Assembly: GCA_030348385.1 (NCBI GenBank)
Contig: JAUCFP010000006.1
Span: forward strand, 434,001 to 498,000
Reading direction: 5' to 3'
DNA length: 64,000 nt
Source of the DNA: Cytobacillus sp. NJ13
GTDB taxonomy: Bacteria > Bacillota > Bacilli > Bacillales > Cytobacillaceae
Shown: in pieces, positions 27,357 through 36,460 of the stretch
How the letters are laid out: each line of letters begins with the position of its first letter
Numbering within the stretch: the stretch's first letter is position 1
Made by a program: the position numbers and the translations under genes
Notes under the pieces: generated by a model
What the model was told of the DNA's origin: nothing
Database searches by the model: none
Seen by the model: the letters and a program-made list of their open reading frames with translations, nothing else

Positions 27357-27390
27357 AAAGGGAGAAGGAGTATACTTCTCCCTTTTAAAA
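27357..27390 (+). terminator. Hairpin between M24 gene and second amidohydrolase
   Basis: AAAGGGAGAAG pairs with CTTCTCCCTTT (27375-27385). It lies inside the cluster 24 bases before the next start and may lower expression of the last gene. Confidence 0.7.
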
Positions 27391-27409
27391 GTGATAGGAG
27401 GAATATGTG

Positions 27410-28576
27410 ATGGAGTTTGTGATTTCGAATGTACAGCTATTATATGGCGAAGAATTGGAATGTAAAAAGGGTTTAGCTCTTTGGATAAAGGACGAAATGA
27501 TAAAAGACATAATTCCTGAATCCAAACTGCCAGCCAACGTAAAGGTTATGGATGGGAATGGAGGGTATTTGGCTCCAGGCTTAATAGATTTACATGTTCA
27601 TATGATGTGGGACGGTTCATTAAATCCAGTTCAAACCTCCGAAACAGAAGGCTATGAGCAGATGCTGCTACGGGCTGTTTCTAATTGTCAAACATATCTT
27701 CGTAACGGAATAACGACTGTCAGGGACATTGGCTCTGTTGATGACATTGCTCTGCATGTAGCAAAAGGAATCAAAAGGGGGCTCATTTCAGGTCCTGATG
27801 TGATTGCCAGCGGAAAAACATTAACCATGACAGGCGGCCATGATCCGTTCTGGGCAAGATTTGTGGATGGAAAGGAAGAGGCTTTAAAGGGTGTACGCGA
27901 ACAAATTTTTAAGGGTGCTGAAGTGATTAAAGTAAGTTCTACTGGCGGGGTCTATGGAAGAATAGAAGGGGAACAAGTCGGAAATGCAGAGCTTAGCCTG
28001 GAAGAGCAGGAAGTCATCTGTAAAGAGGCGCATCGTTTTGGACTCAAAGTTGCGTCCCATGCTATTGGCCGTGATGGAATATTGAATTCGATTATTGCGG
28101 GCATCGATACGATTGAGCATGGCCATTTTCTGGACGATGAACTGGCTGCCTTAATGGAAGAACGGAATACAGCCTGGATTCCAACATTGTTCGTCTATAA
28201 GCAAATTGCTACACAGGAGGGGATTCCATCTTATGCAAGAGACAAAGCAGAGGAAATTGTCAGCATTCACCGGAATGCATTTGAATCCTATTTTTACCGG
28301 AATATCTTAATTGGGGCCGGTTCAGATGCTGGTTCACCATGTACATCTCACCGGGCACTGCTGGATGAATTGTATACCATGTATGAGATGATTCCTGATG
28401 CAAAAGAGGTGCTAAAAACAGCAACAGTAAATGCCGGGAAAATTTTAGGACGCGACGTTGGGCAAATTAAAGAGGGCTACAGGGCAAATCTGATCTTGCT
28501 TAAAGAAAATCCGCTTGAGTGTCTGAGTAATTTAGAAAGTATAGAGATGGTTTTAGTAAGGGGAGAAATATTTTAA
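27410..28576 (+). CDS. Imidazolonepropionase-like amidohydrolase (second of two)
   Basis: ATG 27410 is 8 bases after AGGAGG; GTG 27407 is closer than usual. The 388-residue protein has the same ligands as the gene at 23393: LIDLHVHMMW, IKVSSTGG, KVASHA, DTIEHGH and GAGSDAGSP. The two are clear paralogues but diverged (e.g. TGGHDPFWARF versus TGGHVYYLGY), so they may act on related substrates or on successive steps. Confidence 0.88.
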   Translation: MEFVISNVQLLYGEELECKKGLALWIKDEMIKDIIPESKLPANVKVMDGNGGYLAPGLIDLHVHMMWDGSLNPVQTSETEGYEQMLLRAVSNCQTYLRNGITTVRDIGSVDDIALHVAKGIKRGLISGPDVIASGKTLTMTGGHDPFWARFVDGKEEALKGVREQIFKGAEVIKVSSTGGVYGRIEGEQVGNAELSLEEQEVICKEAHRFGLKVASHAIGRDGILNSIIAGIDTIEHGHFLDDELAALMEERNTAWIPTLFVYKQIATQEGIPSYARDKAEEIVSIHRNAFESYFYRNILIGAGSDAGSPCTSHRALLDELYTMYEMIPDAKEVLKTATVNAGKILGRDVGQIKEGYRANLILLKENPLECLSNLESIEMVLVRGEIF

Positions 28577-28593
28577 TTATCCTAAGATAGTAA

Positions 28594-28628
28594 GAAAAGA
28601 CATTTCATGTTGGAATGTCTTTTTTTAT
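28594..28628 (+). terminator. Terminator at the end of the catabolic cluster
   Basis: AAAAGACATTTC pairs with GGAATGTCTTTT with a 5-base loop, followed by TTTTAT. Confidence 0.8.
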
Positions 28629-28676
28629 ATGCTCGAGGAGCTGGTGCCAGTTGCCCATAGATAAATAAGAGCAGTT

Positions 28677-28707
28677 TGCATGTTTTTCCAGCCTAAGATA
28701 CATACTA
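28677..28707 (+). promoter_or_regulatory. Sigma-G-type promoter of the second ger operon
   Basis: TGCATG (28677-28682) is followed after 18 bases by CATACTA (28701-28707). This fits the sigma-G consensus (TGHATA-like -35, CATACTA-like -10), the forespore sigma factor that transcribes ger operons. It lies 33 bases before the start codon. Confidence 0.7.
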
Positions 28708-28739
28708 AGTTATCATAATTATAGGTGGGAATCTCTCTA

Positions 28740-30275
28740 ATGATATTCGTTCGTAAGTACAAAAAGCAGCGGAGTTCTTCTCAACGGCAAAAACATAACC
28801 ACCACCAAAATCTGATAAGCTCCGAATTAATGGCCAATATTGCAGAAATCCAGTCAATCTTCTGTGAGACACCAGATCTTGTTGTGAGGAATTTCCTCAT
28901 AAAACAATCAAATAGACAAGCAGCACTTGTCTATCTGAGCGGAATAACCGATAGTCAGACGATTTATAATCATGTGTTAAAACCGCTTCTATTTGAGAAC
29001 GGCAGTGATAATAGTGAAACGGATTTGAGGGTATCATTGGGTCACATAAAAGAAACGAATACGTGGCAGCAGATTGAAAGTGCGATTTTGAATGGTGAAG
29101 GCGTCTTGTTTGTAGATAATCGTACAGAGGCTTTAATTTATTTTACTTCTTCTTTTCCTAAAAGGTCCATTGAAGCGTCACCAGTTGAATCTTCATTATT
29201 TGGAGCACATGTGGGATTTACAGAGACCGGAGGTGATAATGTAGCGTTAATTCGTAAGCAAATTCACAACCGGGAACTGAAAATAAAGGAAATGACTGTT
29301 GGTGAAAGGGGAAAATCGAAGCTAGCTATCTTGTATCTGGCAGATGTCGTGAATCATGAAGTGTTGAAGGAGATTGAGGAACGAATCCAGAAAGTAGATG
29401 TCGATAGCATTATAAACGCGGGTGTACTTGCAGAATACATTGAGGACAATCCCTATTCTCCTTTTCCGCAGCTATTATTGACAGAACGTCCTGATTTTGC
29501 GGCTTCGGAAATTTTACAAGGAAGAATCGCAATAGTGGTAGACCGATCGCCTAATGTCATAATTGGCCCGGCAACATTTGAGTCTTTTTTCAAAACTATA
29601 GATGATTATAGCTCCCGTTGGATGGTAGCTTCTTTCATTCGTCTAATGAGATATTTCGGTTTTTTAATCGCAATATTTCTGCCATCAATCTACATCGCCA
29701 TCATTTTCTTTCATTTTGAAGTCATTCCTTTAAAGCTGCTATTATCCATAGGCGAATCAAGAGAACGTGTTCCCTTTCCTCCTTATCTTGAGGCATTTAT
29801 CATGGAGATTACTCTGGAAATGCTAAGGGAAGCAGGTGTCCGGCTTCCGGCGAAAATTGGACAAACAGTTGGCATTGTTGGTGGTATTGTCATAGGACAA
29901 GCAGCTGTGGAGGCAGGAATTGTAAGTAATGTAATGGTGATTGTTGTAGCATTGACAGCTATTGCCTCTTTTATCATTCCAAATTATGAAATGGGTTCAG
30001 CCATTCGAATGGTCCGGTTCCCGATGATGATACTTGCTTCTCTTTTCGGATTTGTGGGGCTTGCGATTGGATTAATGATCTTACTTGTACACTTCATTGC
30101 GCTTGAATCATTAGGAATGCCTTATGGCAGTCCAATCGCCCCCTTGCGATTTCCAGATTGGAATGATGTATTTATTCGACTACCGCAGTGGTCAATCAAA
30201 AAACGCCCTTTAAGTACAAGTGCCGTTCAAATGAAAAAAGCAAATTCTCATCGTCCAAAGGGTGACGAACAGTGA
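28740..30275 (+). CDS. Spore germination receptor A subunit, second locus
   Basis: ATG 28740 follows AGGTGG at 28723-28728; GTG 28725 lies inside that RBS. The 511-residue GerA-family protein has a soluble N-domain, then helices with the conserved PFPPYLEAFIMEITLEMLREAGVRLP and GRIAIVVDRSPNVIIGP. It is diverged from the A subunit at 17362-18945. It is the first gene of a tightly overlapping A-B-C operon preceded by a sigma-G promoter. Confidence 0.92.
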   Translation: MIFVRKYKKQRSSSQRQKHNHHQNLISSELMANIAEIQSIFCETPDLVVRNFLIKQSNRQAALVYLSGITDSQTIYNHVLKPLLFENGSDNSETDLRVSLGHIKETNTWQQIESAILNGEGVLFVDNRTEALIYFTSSFPKRSIEASPVESSLFGAHVGFTETGGDNVALIRKQIHNRELKIKEMTVGERGKSKLAILYLADVVNHEVLKEIEERIQKVDVDSIINAGVLAEYIEDNPYSPFPQLLLTERPDFAASEILQGRIAIVVDRSPNVIIGPATFESFFKTIDDYSSRWMVASFIRLMRYFGFLIAIFLPSIYIAIIFFHFEVIPLKLLLSIGESRERVPFPPYLEAFIMEITLEMLREAGVRLPAKIGQTVGIVGGIVIGQAAVEAGIVSNVMVIVVALTAIASFIIPNYEMGSAIRMVRFPMMILASLFGFVGLAIGLMILLVHFIALESLGMPYGSPIAPLRFPDWNDVFIRLPQWSIKKRPLSTSAVQMKKANSHRPKGDEQ

Positions 30276-31372
30276 TGATAAACATAAAAAATCAAATTAC
30301 GCCGATGCAATATATTTTATTGATTCATGGTGTGCAAATGGGAGTCGGAATCTTAACACTGCCAAGGGAATTAGCTGAAAAAGCAGGGACAGATGGCTGG
30401 ATTGCCATCATCATTTGCTGGTTTTTTTCGACATTGACTAGTTTAATCATTATACAAATTATGAAGAAGTACCCGAATGGAACGATCCTTGATCTGTTAA
30501 CCCATTATTTCGGGAAATGGGTAGGAAAAGCAGGTACCATAATATTTGCATTGTATTTTGCTATATTGACCCATGTTCTTTTTATTAGAGAGGCTCTCTT
30601 CATCCAAGCGTGGATTTTACCTCGTACCAATATCTTGATATTAATTTTGTTGTTATCGATTCCAAGCTATTTAATCGTTCGAAAAAACATCAGTATATTA
30701 GCCAGGTATTCAGAATTCGTTTTTTTCATGACATTATGGTCAATTCTCATTTATTTAATTCCTATGAAACATGCTGAGTGGCTTCATTTGCTGCCTGTAC
30801 TTAAGGAAGGATGGATTCCGATTTTTTCCGCTGTAAAAACGGCCATTCTTTCTTTTGTAGGTTTCGAAATTGCCTTTTTTCTCTATCCTTTCTTACAAAA
30901 GAAGGAGAAAGCCTCCTTGGGTATTGTAGTTGCGAATACACTTTCGCTGCTCATGTACTTGATGATAACCATAGGAGCATTTGTCTTTTTTAGCCCTGAC
31001 GAAATTACCATATATAATGAACCAACCATAATAATTTTAAAGGTCATTGAATTTGAATTTATCGAACGGCTGGAAATTGTGTTTTTCTCTTTTTATATTT
31101 TTGTCATTTCTACAACAGTGCTGCCATTAATGTTTATGACAGTATTTTGTACAAGTCAGCTGGCTGGAAAACAAGATCATAGCAGACATATAGCGTGGTT
31201 TTTACTAATTGAATGTGTATTGGCTGTGTTGTTTCCCCCAACTTTCGATAATAATTTCTCTCTTCAAAAAATGATCGATCAAGCTGGGCTGATACTGGCG
31301 TTTGTTTTTCCTATATGTTTATGGGGATATGTCTGGCTGCACGGCCTGTTTAAAAGGAGGGCAAGCAAATGA
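30275..31372 (+). CDS. Spore germination receptor B subunit, second locus
   Basis: ATG 30275 overlaps the A stop by one base; GTG 30272 just before it is also possible. The 365-residue protein has about ten membrane helices and the spore permease start MQYILLIHGVQMGVGILTLPRELAEKAGTD. A basic C-terminus (KRRASK) follows. It overlaps the C gene by 4 bases, pointing to coupled translation of the receptor subunits. Confidence 0.92.
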   Translation: MINIKNQITPMQYILLIHGVQMGVGILTLPRELAEKAGTDGWIAIIICWFFSTLTSLIIIQIMKKYPNGTILDLLTHYFGKWVGKAGTIIFALYFAILTHVLFIREALFIQAWILPRTNILILILLLSIPSYLIVRKNISILARYSEFVFFMTLWSILIYLIPMKHAEWLHLLPVLKEGWIPIFSAVKTAILSFVGFEIAFFLYPFLQKKEKASLGIVVANTLSLLMYLMITIGAFVFFSPDEITIYNEPTIIILKVIEFEFIERLEIVFFSFYIFVISTTVLPLMFMTVFCTSQLAGKQDHSRHIAWFLLIECVLAVLFPPTFDNNFSLQKMIDQAGLILAFVFPICLWGYVWLHGLFKRRASK

Positions 31373-32484
31373 AACGTTGGTTCCTTGTGATTCTTTTCTT
31401 TTTTCTTGCTGCAATACTTTCAAGCTGTGGACGAAATATCCCTTTAGAGGATTTAGCGATTTCCTTAATACTTGGTGTTGATCTTGATGAAGAAGATAAT
31501 CTAATCATTTCTGAATCAAGCCCAGTGTTTAATAAAGATGCCAAGAAAAAAATTGAAACATATGAATTAAAAGCAAAAACAATACGGGATTCGAGGAGGA
31601 ATTTTGACACTTTGACACCGGGAGCGATCACTGCCGGGAAAATTCAAGTGCTTCTGATAGGAAAACGAGTACTAGAACATGAAGATTGGTTTTATGTCTT
31701 GGATACGATATATCGGAATCCCACATTTTCCGTAAATTCAAGAGTCATAGTGGTTGATGGTCCTGTATCTGACGTTATCCATTATGAACCGGAAGATAAA
31801 CCTCAATTACCTTTGCTTTTGAAGGAAGTTATTGATAAGAACATTGATAGATCGAGGACTGTATTAGCCACTCCTCAGACACTCCATAGGCAAATGTACG
31901 AGAAGGGAATAACTCCTTCGATATCGGAATTGAAAAATGGTCAAGAGGTTGAATTAGCTGGAGTATCATTGTTGGATCAGAATGGAAAGTATGTTGACAC
32001 TCTTAGTATGAAAGAGTCGACACTCCTGATTATTTTAAAGGATAAACAAACGGAAGAATTAACCCTTTCCATTCCACTGCCATCGTTAGAGAATGAGGGA
32101 GGAATTTTTAATAGGAACGAGTTAAGTATAGATCTTAGCAGGATTAAATCTAAAGTAAAGACTAAATACAACCAGGATAAATTTCATTTCAACTATAAGA
32201 TTCATATGACCGCAAATATTGTGGAACAGCTATTTCCTTCAGATACTGTAAATGAAAATGAACTGGAGAAGATGATTGAGCATGAATTGAAATCCCGATT
32301 TGAAGGTCTTATTAAAAAGATCCAGGAAAACAAAATTGATCCCATCGGACTCGGAATTTATGCGAGAGCCTATCAATATGAACAATATAAAAAAGTTGAG
32401 GATCATTGGGGTGAGGCACTTGCAGAAGCAAACATTGATGTTTCCTTGGATATAGACATAAAATCAATGGGTGCTATAAACTGA
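31369..32484 (+). CDS. Spore germination receptor C subunit lipoprotein, second locus
   Basis: ATGA overlap with the B gene. The 371-residue protein has a signal peptide with lipobox ILSSC and then the Ger(x)C-type segment GRNIPLEDLAISLILGVDLDEE. It completes the A-B-C receptor. The RBS AAGGAGGG lies within the B gene. Confidence 0.9.
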   Translation: MKRWFLVILFFFLAAILSSCGRNIPLEDLAISLILGVDLDEEDNLIISESSPVFNKDAKKKIETYELKAKTIRDSRRNFDTLTPGAITAGKIQVLLIGKRVLEHEDWFYVLDTIYRNPTFSVNSRVIVVDGPVSDVIHYEPEDKPQLPLLLKEVIDKNIDRSRTVLATPQTLHRQMYEKGITPSISELKNGQEVELAGVSLLDQNGKYVDTLSMKESTLLIILKDKQTEELTLSIPLPSLENEGGIFNRNELSIDLSRIKSKVKTKYNQDKFHFNYKIHMTANIVEQLFPSDTVNENELEKMIEHELKSRFEGLIKKIQENKIDPIGLGIYARAYQYEQYKKVEDHWGEALAEANIDVSLDIDIKSMGAIN

Positions 32485-32803
32485 ATAGCAGGATCAAAGG
32501 TAAATGAAATGGCATCAAAGGTTTTACAGGATCTTCTGATAACGATTATTTTTTTAAGTAAAAGCCTATTGGATGTCATTGAAAACATGGAGGCAGAGAA
32601 CTAAGGGAAATCTGTCTCCTTTTCAGGTTTCCTTGCTCTTTTGAATATCAATCATAAAACAATACAAGAAAATTCTAATATCAAATCTAACATATAATTT
32701 AACTTCAATTATTTTTTAGTATAAACACTTTACAGATAGTTTTAACTATGATAAATTCTATTTATCAATTTATTCTGAAATTTCTAAAAGATGGTGTGAG
32801 TAA
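32485..32803. other. AT-rich gap after the second ger operon
   Basis: A 31-codon frame (32509-32604, MASKVLQDLLITIIF) with a weak AAAGG RBS could encode a tiny one-helix protein, but nothing identifies it. GGAGGCAGA (from 32589) and TCTGTCTCC form a hairpin followed by TTTTC, a likely terminator. Beyond it is AT-rich promoter-type sequence for the next gene. Confidence 0.4.
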
Positions 32804-33166
32804 ATGAGTTGGACTGCTGGCCCATTTAAACAGGAACTTATCAAGGACTATAACAATATCAACCTTCTTTTGTTTAACATTGGTGTCAAAAGTCAAAGAA
32901 TCGACTTTTTGGGGGATAAGATATTAATTTTCGCCTATCATAAGAGAATTCCATCTCTTAAACATTTGGACGAGATTAATCGCTTTGTAACCCGAATGAC
33001 TGACATTGCCATCATAGATAGCTACAAGGAACATTTAAGGGATGTCCTAGAAGAAAAATATGGGATGAAGGTGCTTTCTATTTTAAAGGACTATGACCCC
33101 GTTACTGAACTTTCAGGTACTATCATTACCCTGGATCGAGATACAAGTGCCTATATTTCCAGGTAA
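32804..33166 (+). CDS. MpsC-family (DUF2294) protein
   Basis: The 120-residue soluble alpha/beta protein matches the DUF2294/MpsC family in length and in features such as FKQELIKDYNNINLLLFN near the start and a C-terminal GMKVLSILKDYDPVTELSGTIITL. MpsC is named from a sodium-translocating, membrane-potential system, but the biochemical role of stand-alone Bacillus copies is not established. It stands alone between a hairpin and its own terminator. Confidence 0.7.
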   Translation: MSWTAGPFKQELIKDYNNINLLLFNIGVKSQRIDFLGDKILIFAYHKRIPSLKHLDEINRFVTRMTDIAIIDSYKEHLRDVLEEKYGMKVLSILKDYDPVTELSGTIITLDRDTSAYISR

Positions 33167-33209
33167 CTAAATATTGGTGACTGGTCCATTGAACTCTTAA
33201 GAGTGCATT

Positions 33210-33270
33210 AAAACCGTCAGTACAAGCTTTCAGACTTGCGTCTGTTTGATTTGTGCTGACGGTTTTTTTT
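33210..33270 (+). terminator. Terminator after the DUF2294 gene
   Basis: AAAACCGTCAG.ACAA pairs with TTGTGCTGACGGTTT, followed by a run of T. Confidence 0.85.
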
Positions 33271-33280
33271 ATAAAAATAG

Positions 33281-33560
33281 GGCTGTTTTCGCAAGGTTTG
33301 TTGCTTTTTGTATATTATTTGCTGAGTTGATTGCAGCGGAAGGTGCGAGATCCTCGAGAATGCATTCGCATTTTCTTCGTGCGGTGTTTACTCAAGGAAG
33401 CTTATTCAAAGTCCTGCGGGAGTAGCGGGACAGGTGAGACCCCGCAGACGCGGAGCGTCGAGGAGGCTCAACGCCCGCCCCGCGGAAAGCGAGCATCCTG
33501 GAGCGGAAATCAACGGACAACATTGATAGGCGAAAAACAACAATTTATACGAAAAGAGCC
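33281..33560. repeat. Dispersed GC-rich Bacillus-type repeat, copy 2 (long form)
   Basis: Outer ends GGCTGTTTTCG and CGAAAAGAGCC are near-perfect inverted repeats. Inside lie TTGATTGCAGCGGAAGG and CGGAAATCAACGG as in copy 1 (11161-11345). This copy has about 60 extra bases after GGTGCGAGA (roughly 33352-33412), rich in GAATGCATTC-type palindromes. It ends 24 bases before the next start codon. An open frame across it (33331-33621) is not a gene. Confidence 0.82.
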
Positions 33561-33583
33561 AAAAATAATAAGGAGGCAATATT

Positions 33584-34606
33584 ATGAAAACAGTAGAAGA
33601 TGTATTGATTGCGCTGGATGACCTTACAGGAGGAAGAGTGATTAAATCTCTTAATGATATTACTAGAGGTGAGCATCCCTTTGTCCTCATGAAGTCTTCC
33701 AACATTCCCGGGAAAGAGATCATTGAAACGCCAGGACTTGTCTATGGTGATAGGAAAAAGGAAGTAAAAAAAATAGCAGTTGCTATGACAATGACAGAAG
33801 GATGCATAGAACTTGCCGGCGCTACTGGTGTCGATGCAATTGTCGCTCATCATCCGATAGCTGAAGCGGCTAATTCAGGTGGTGTTATTTTGAAAAACTA
33901 TCTGGATCTATATAATGTAGCAGCATTTGAATTGCATGAAGCTTTCCATGGATTACATCCTGGCATCCCTTTTTTGCACGGCCATCAGGTATACCGGACA
34001 GAGGTTTCTTATGGAGGAGTACACGGAAATATTTTATACGCAGGAAAAGTAATCCCAGAGGTGAACACTCTCGGAGATATTTTAACACGGCTGGACAATT
34101 TTATGGGTTTGAGAGATGAAGAGGAACTTCTACATACTGAAAAGGAAATTCGCAATAGTTCATCTCTGACTGAAACAAGTACAGTGACGCGGGGGAGAAT
34201 TGTTCATGGAGAAAAAACCAGCCCCGTGAACAATATTATTCACATTTTCCCGCATACGGGATTTTCCCCTGATCATTTGCGTCAGGTCATCAAAGAACAC
34301 CCGGAAGCTGACACTGTTCTCGCTTCCATTAGCAGGGTTTATGATGGACATCCACTTATTGAAACGGCTAAGGAATTAGGACTTAATTTTATTATTGGCA
34401 ACTGCCATGTGCTGGAAATTCTCGAAAATGGTTTACCACTAGCTTATGCCTTAGACATGCTGCTGCCTGGTGTTGAAGTCGTTGTTTTTCGAGAACGTGT
34501 GACAAGCATATCCATAAATGAAATGGGATCTCCTCATTTAAAGAAATATGCAGAAGAAATGGCTGCTGGTTATCTATTGAAAAAAACGGCTGTTAATACA
34601 CTATAA
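33584..34606 (+). CDS. NIF3-like dinuclear metal-centre protein
   Basis: The 340-residue protein has the NIF3 signature HHPI (VDAIVAHHPI, about residues 84-90) and a C-terminal GNCHVLEILENGLP stretch that supplies the second metal-binding His/Glu pair. An extra middle region is rich in His (ELHEAFHGLHPG...HGHQVY). NIF3/GTP cyclohydrolase I type 2 relatives are metal-dependent hydrolases of mostly unknown substrate. The RBS AAGGAGG fits ATG 33584. A membrane protein gene follows 17 bases downstream and is likely co-transcribed. Confidence 0.75.
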   Translation: MKTVEDVLIALDDLTGGRVIKSLNDITRGEHPFVLMKSSNIPGKEIIETPGLVYGDRKKEVKKIAVAMTMTEGCIELAGATGVDAIVAHHPIAEAANSGGVILKNYLDLYNVAAFELHEAFHGLHPGIPFLHGHQVYRTEVSYGGVHGNILYAGKVIPEVNTLGDILTRLDNFMGLRDEEELLHTEKEIRNSSSLTETSTVTRGRIVHGEKTSPVNNIIHIFPHTGFSPDHLRQVIKEHPEADTVLASISRVYDGHPLIETAKELGLNFIIGNCHVLEILENGLPLAYALDMLLPGVEVVVFRERVTSISINEMGSPHLKKYAEEMAAGYLLKKTAVNTL

Positions 34607-34623
34607 AAAAGGAGTGCAGGTAG

Positions 34624-35745
34624 ATGAGCGAGGTTAAATCCTTAGTACAAAAAAATTTAGAAATAGAAGAGACTAGTGTCCCGATTCCTTTAACGAGAAA
34701 ATGGACACAAATCGAAGTAGTCGGTCTTGGTTTAGTCATAATCTCACTGTTGGTATTGTTAATCACTCCAGGAACATTAGCCGGGTTATTTACTTCCATT
34801 GTCGATCAAGTTTTCCCAGTTATCGTAGAGATATTTTTAACCGGTACGGTAGGAGTTTCCATAATTGTTAGTGTCATAATCGGCCGGGTACTGGAAAGGC
34901 TGGGGTTTACAGATGCGTTAATTCGAATATTCATCCCTGTTACAAAGCTGATGAAAGTCAATTCAGCTGTTATCATTCCAAGTATATATAATATTCTTGG
35001 CGATATTAATGCTGCCGGAAAAATTGCCGGACCGATTTTGATCCGTTCGGGAGCAACAAAAGCAGAGCAAAAAATAGCGGTAGCCACCATGGTTCAATCA
35101 CAGCAATCCTTTGCTACATTTATGTTAGGTATGGTTGCCTTAACGGCAGTAGGGGCCAATGCTTTTGTAGTCGTTGTGTTAGCTGTTTTCATGCCTGTCA
35201 TAATTGTCCCGTTTCTACTATCTAAAACCATTTATCGGGATACTAAATCTGTCCAAATTGGAAAGCTGCCTCAGTTCACACCCAATACCGGATTTCTTCC
35301 TACTCTATTTAATGCAGCCAGGGAGGGAGCAGAGCTTTTATTCCTTCTCATTATTCCGGCTGCAGCTGTCGTGTTTGCTGCTATTGGTGTTTTGGACTAT
35401 ATCGGAATTTGGTCAAAATTTGAATCCGGCTTATCAGCAGTATTGTTAGCTCTAAATATTCATCCTGAGACCGGTATTCTTTCAATTTTGGCTAGTCCGG
35501 CGCTTGCAATGGCCCAGTTATCAGAAGTTGCGGGTTCTTTGGATCCGCGCTTGGTGATTGGATCTTTCGTGCTGGCGTCATCGGGATTACCCCTGTCAAC
35601 AATCTTTGGTCAAATTCCGGTTATATGGGCAGCTAATTCTGACCTCAGTGAAAAAGAAGCATTGGGAGCAGCTGTATTAGGAATCATTATGCGTATATTG
35701 ACAGCCTTTTTAATTGTTTATTTCTTAACGCCCATATTAGTTTAA
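34624..35745 (+). CDS. Nucleoside-recognition (GATE) domain membrane protein
   Basis: The 373-residue protein has about nine membrane helices. Repeated elements (IYNILGDINAAGKIAGPILIRSGA and, later, LSILASPALAMAQLSEVAGSLDP) fit the GATE/nucleoside-recognition fold of YjiH- and SpmA/B-type proteins. The RBS AAAAAGGAG lies about 9 bases before ATG 34624. It probably transports or gates a small molecule used by the NIF3-like hydrolase encoded just upstream; the substrate is unknown. Confidence 0.7.
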   Translation: MSEVKSLVQKNLEIEETSVPIPLTRKWTQIEVVGLGLVIISLLVLLITPGTLAGLFTSIVDQVFPVIVEIFLTGTVGVSIIVSVIIGRVLERLGFTDALIRIFIPVTKLMKVNSAVIIPSIYNILGDINAAGKIAGPILIRSGATKAEQKIAVATMVQSQQSFATFMLGMVALTAVGANAFVVVVLAVFMPVIIVPFLLSKTIYRDTKSVQIGKLPQFTPNTGFLPTLFNAAREGAELLFLLIIPAAAVVFAAIGVLDYIGIWSKFESGLSAVLLALNIHPETGILSILASPALAMAQLSEVAGSLDPRLVIGSFVLASSGLPLSTIFGQIPVIWAANSDLSEKEALGAAVLGIIMRILTAFLIVYFLTPILV

Positions 35746-35793
35746 TGCTCGGAGTGAAGGTGAAAAAATGGCTTTAAGTATTGTTTATAAGAT

Positions 35794-36258
35794 CTATATT
35801 TTACCCAGTAAAAAAGATAGATCGATAAAATATTGATCTCGAGGGTTCCTTTCAATTGATTGGGGATCCAGGTGGAGCTCTGTTTTGCTTAAAAGATTGT
35901 TTTCCTCGCTCCATAAGAAAAGAACGGCCGTTTGATGAATGGGCTCCATAATCCCTTTCTTTGGCGCAAGAAGTTCAATTTTAAGATCATCCAGTGGGAA
36001 GACAGGCCGGCAAATAAGCTTACAAGGCGCTGTTTGTAAAGGCTCATAGTGATTTATTGTACTATCAGACAAATGGTGAATCCTCCCTGTAGCTGCAATT
36101 CTTTTATCAGGGAGAATCAGTCCAGGTTCATGATAGATGTCCCTTCCGATGGATGAAGGGATTTTCTTTTTGTTCCATTGGATAGACATTGAAAAAGCGT
36201 GGCCAGGCAAAACGGTCCATGCTCTTTTGGCTATCAGTTCAAATCCGATAAAGGACAT
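35794..36258 (-). CDS. Hypothetical protein, 154 residues
   Basis: No family recognised. The sequence is beta-rich and soluble, with MSFIGFELIAKRAWTVLPGHAFSMSI at the start and GLILPDKRIAATGRIHHLSDS in the middle, and no signal peptide or membrane segment. GAGGGAGAG precedes the ATG by a few bases. It converges on the GATE gene with only 48 bases between stops. The coding look is good (codon use, RBS), but no function can be given. Confidence 0.6.
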   Translation of the reverse strand: MSFIGFELIAKRAWTVLPGHAFSMSIQWNKKKIPSSIGRDIYHEPGLILPDKRIAATGRIHHLSDSTINHYEPLQTAPCKLICRPVFPLDDLKIELLAPKKGIMEPIHQTAVLFLWSEENNLLSKTELHLDPQSIERNPRDQYFIDLSFLLGKI

Positions 36259-36460
36259 GGCTCTCCCTCATTTCTGTTAGTCGATACTGATGTTTATGCT
36301 CTAAAATGCAAAAATATCTGCTATGTTTCCATCACTATTTATGATCATATCTATTATTCACGAACCATTCCGTTTTTTTGAGAACCCTGCCTGTTAAGAT
36401 GTATATGAACCAGCTAACTGGTATTCAACATGAGAAACTCAATAACAGGGGGAAAAAATT

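Noticed and set aside
33331..33621. 96-codon open frame across the second dispersed repeat
   Set aside because: It is made of repeat sequence with no ribosome binding site, and the matching region of copy 1 does not preserve it.
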